Of a stretch of DNA of 64,000 nucleotides, positions 62,597 to 64,000 are shown in pieces; position 1 is the stretch's first letter; each line of letters opens with the position of its first letter. The position numbers were made by a program, and so were the translations under genes. Source of the DNA: JBMNIZ01 sp050951405 (GTDB lineage: Bacteria; Bacillota; DULZ01); the NCBI GenBank assembly GCA_050951405.1, contig JBMNIZ010000002.1:246277-310276 (forward strand), written 5' to 3'. The notes beneath the pieces are model-generated. The model saw nothing but the letters and a program-made list of their open reading frames with translations, had not been told where the DNA came from and ran no database searches.

Positions 62597-64000
62597 ATGT
62601 GGGATAGGATGACGGAAAGAGCACAAAAAGTGATTCGTTTGGCCCAGGAAGAGGCCTTGGCTTTAAATCATCAGGCAGTAGGCACGGAACATTTGCTGTT
62701 GGGCTTAATCAAAGAAGGACAGGGAGTAGCGGCCAGATCCCTGCAAAACCTGCAGATCAATATTGAGCAGGTGCGCGAACAGGTGATCCAGGTTATCGGC
62801 AAGGGCGAGACAAAACCGGAGGGGCAGCCGGGTCTTACCCCCCGGGCCAAAAAAGTATTGGAATTGGCTCTGGACGAGTCCCGGCGTCAAGGAGTAAACT
62901 ACATCGGCACCGAACATATTCTTCTGGGCTTGATCAGAGAAGGAGAGGGAATTGCTGCCCGGGTTCTGGCCAATATGGGAGTGACGGCCGCGGATATTCG
63001 CAAGCAGGTGGTGGAGCTGTTGGGAGGATCCTCCGCCCCGGAGCAGCCCAGTTTCAGCCTTGGAGATCTTTTCGGTTTCATGGGCGGGTCCGGGCCGGGA
63101 GCTTCCGGTGCACAAGCGTCTACAGGTAAAAAAGGGAAGGGGTCGGGGAATACCCCTACGCTGGACAGTTTCGGCAGGGATTTAACCAGCATCGCTAGGG
63201 AAGGCAATCTGGATCCGGTGGTGGGAAGGCAGAAGGAAATTGAAAGGGTGATCCAGGTTCTAAGCCGGCGGACCAAGAATAACCCGGTTTTAATTGGAGA
63301 GCCGGGGGTGGGCAAAACGGCAATTGCCGAAGGCTTGGCCCAAATGATCGTTGATAATAAAGTTCCGGAAACCCTGGCCAACAAGCGAGTGGTGACTTTG
63401 GATATGGCCAATCTGGTGGCCGGGTCCAAATACCGGGGCGAGTTTGAGGAAAGGATGCGCAAAATTATTGAAGAAATTCGTGCCGCGGGCAATATCATCC
63501 TCTTCATCGATGAATTGCATACCCTCATCGGCGCCGGGGCTGCCGAGGGAGCCATTGATGCCGCCAATATTTTGAAACCGGCCCTGGCCAGAGGGGAATT
63601 GCAGACCATTGGCGCCACAACCATTGACGAATACCGGAAACACATTGAAAAGGATGCGGCCTTGGAAAGACGTTTTCAGCCCATTATGGTGGGAGAACCA
63701 ACGGTGGAAGAAACCATTGAGATTCTGAAAGGGCTGCGAGACCGGTATGAAGCTCACCACCGGGTGAAAATATCCGATGAAGCGCTGGTGGCGGCTGCCA
63801 AGCTTTCCAGCCGATACATCAGTGACCGGTTTTTGCCGGATAAAGCCATTGATTTGGTTGATGAAGCCGCTTCCCGGGTCAGGCTGGAAATGCATACGGC
63901 TCCTCCCCAGGTCAAGGAACTGGAAGCCAAGCTGGAAAAAATAAGGAATGAAAAGGAAGCGGCGGTAAACTCCCAGGAGTTCGAGACGGCAGCCAAGCTG
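62597..64000 (+). CDS. clpC: AAA+ unfoldase ClpC, N-terminal 468 residues (runs off the window)
   Basis: An open frame from ATG 62597 continues to the last base with no stop. The double Clp-N domain (1-150) has GTEHLLLGLIKEGQGVAARSL and GTEHILLGLIREGEGIAARVL. The first AAA module has Walker A LIGEPGVGKTAIAEGL (about 232-247), Walker B ILFIDELHT (about 298-306), and DAANILKPALARGELQTIGATT. The middle-domain/UVR start SQEFETAAKL is at the window edge. ClpC with ClpP degrades misfolded and phospho-arginine-tagged proteins, with McsB as adaptor. GGAGG precedes the start. Last gene of the CtsR operon. Confidence 0.97.
   Translation, partial: MWDRMTERAQKVIRLAQEEALALNHQAVGTEHLLLGLIKEGQGVAARSLQNLQINIEQVREQVIQVIGKGETKPEGQPGLTPRAKKVLELALDESRRQGVNYIGTEHILLGLIREGEGIAARVLANMGVTAADIRKQVVELLGGSSAPEQPSFSLGDLFGFMGGSGPGASGAQASTGKKGKGSGNTPTLDSFGRDLTSIAREGNLDPVVGRQKEIERVIQVLSRRTKNNPVLIGEPGVGKTAIAEGLAQMIVDNKVPETLANKRVVTLDMANLVAGSKYRGEFEERMRKIIEEIRAAGNIILFIDELHTLIGAGAAEGAIDAANILKPALARGELQTIGATTIDEYRKHIEKDAALERRFQPIMVGEPTVEETIEILKGLRDRYEAHHRVKISDEALVAAAKLSSRYISDRFLPDKAIDLVDEAASRVRLEMHTAPPQVKELEAKLEKIRNEKEAAVNSQEFETAAKL

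Overview
The window comes from a spore-forming, low-to-medium G+C Gram-positive bacterium, most likely a Clostridia/Peptococcaceae-type anaerobe. The gene order closely follows the purR-to-clpC interval of Bacillus subtilis: purR, spoVG, glmU, prs, ctc, pth, mfd, spoVT, spoVB, mazG, rqcP(yabO), yabP, yabQ, divIC, yabR, spoIIE, tilS, ftsH, coaX, dusB, greA, lysS, ctsR, mcsA, mcsB, clpC. Formate-tetrahydrofolate ligase and many sporulation and germination genes fit an anaerobic spore former. The exact taxon cannot be fixed from the sequence alone.

Layout. 1-6.8 kb: purR 3' end, spoVG behind a sigma-H type promoter, a ComER-like reductase, an MscS channel, glmU, prs, a PRC-barrel protein and ctc. 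6.9-11 kb: a gerA-type spore germinant receptor operon. 11-16.8 kb: pth, mfd and a PrsA-type foldase. 16.8-19.3 kb: an accessory patch with the 5' part of a group II intron and an AT-rich ABC-F gene behind an attenuator-like leader. 19.5-28.4 kb: spoVT to yabR plus ppx, the core sporulation and division block. 28.4-31.1 kb: an L,D-transpeptidase, a small DMT transporter and IS30 copy 1. 31.2-37.2 kb: tRNA-Met, 16S, tRNA-Ile, tRNA-Ala, 23S (with a 437-bp intervening sequence in helix 45) and 5S. 37.2-47 kb: spoIIE behind a Spo0A-type promoter, tilS (IS30 copy 2 at its stop codon), ftsH, ndk and fhs. 47-53.4 kb: IS30 copy 3, a Tat-exported D-aminoacylase behind a structured leader, birA, an ECF S component, coaX and dusB. 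53.5-56.1 kb: a three-gene cassette (regulator, unknown protein, acyl-ACP-reductase-like dehydrogenase). 56.1-58.0 kb: a truncated IS30 abutting an ISNCY/IS1202-like element. 58-64 kb: greA, lysS and the CtsR-controlled ctsR-mcsA-mcsB-clpC operon, cut by the window end.

Sequence quality. Many single-copy genes that should be intact (glmU, prs, mfd, tilS, ftsH, ndk, gerA, gerC, yabQ, prsA, mscS) carry single-base frameshifts. The ones I worked through fall in homopolymer runs. tRNA-Ile has 6-nt anticodon and T loops. I read this as base-calling error in the source assembly rather than mass gene decay, so frameshifted genes are given as one feature each with approximate shift positions.

The most interesting items are the 23S intervening sequence with its four-helix-bundle ORF, the 15-bp target duplications of an IS30-type element, the attenuator-controlled ABC-F gene beside a group II intron fragment, the regulator/unknown/acyl-ACP-reductase-like cassette, and the leader plus start-codon hairpin in front of the D-aminoacylase.
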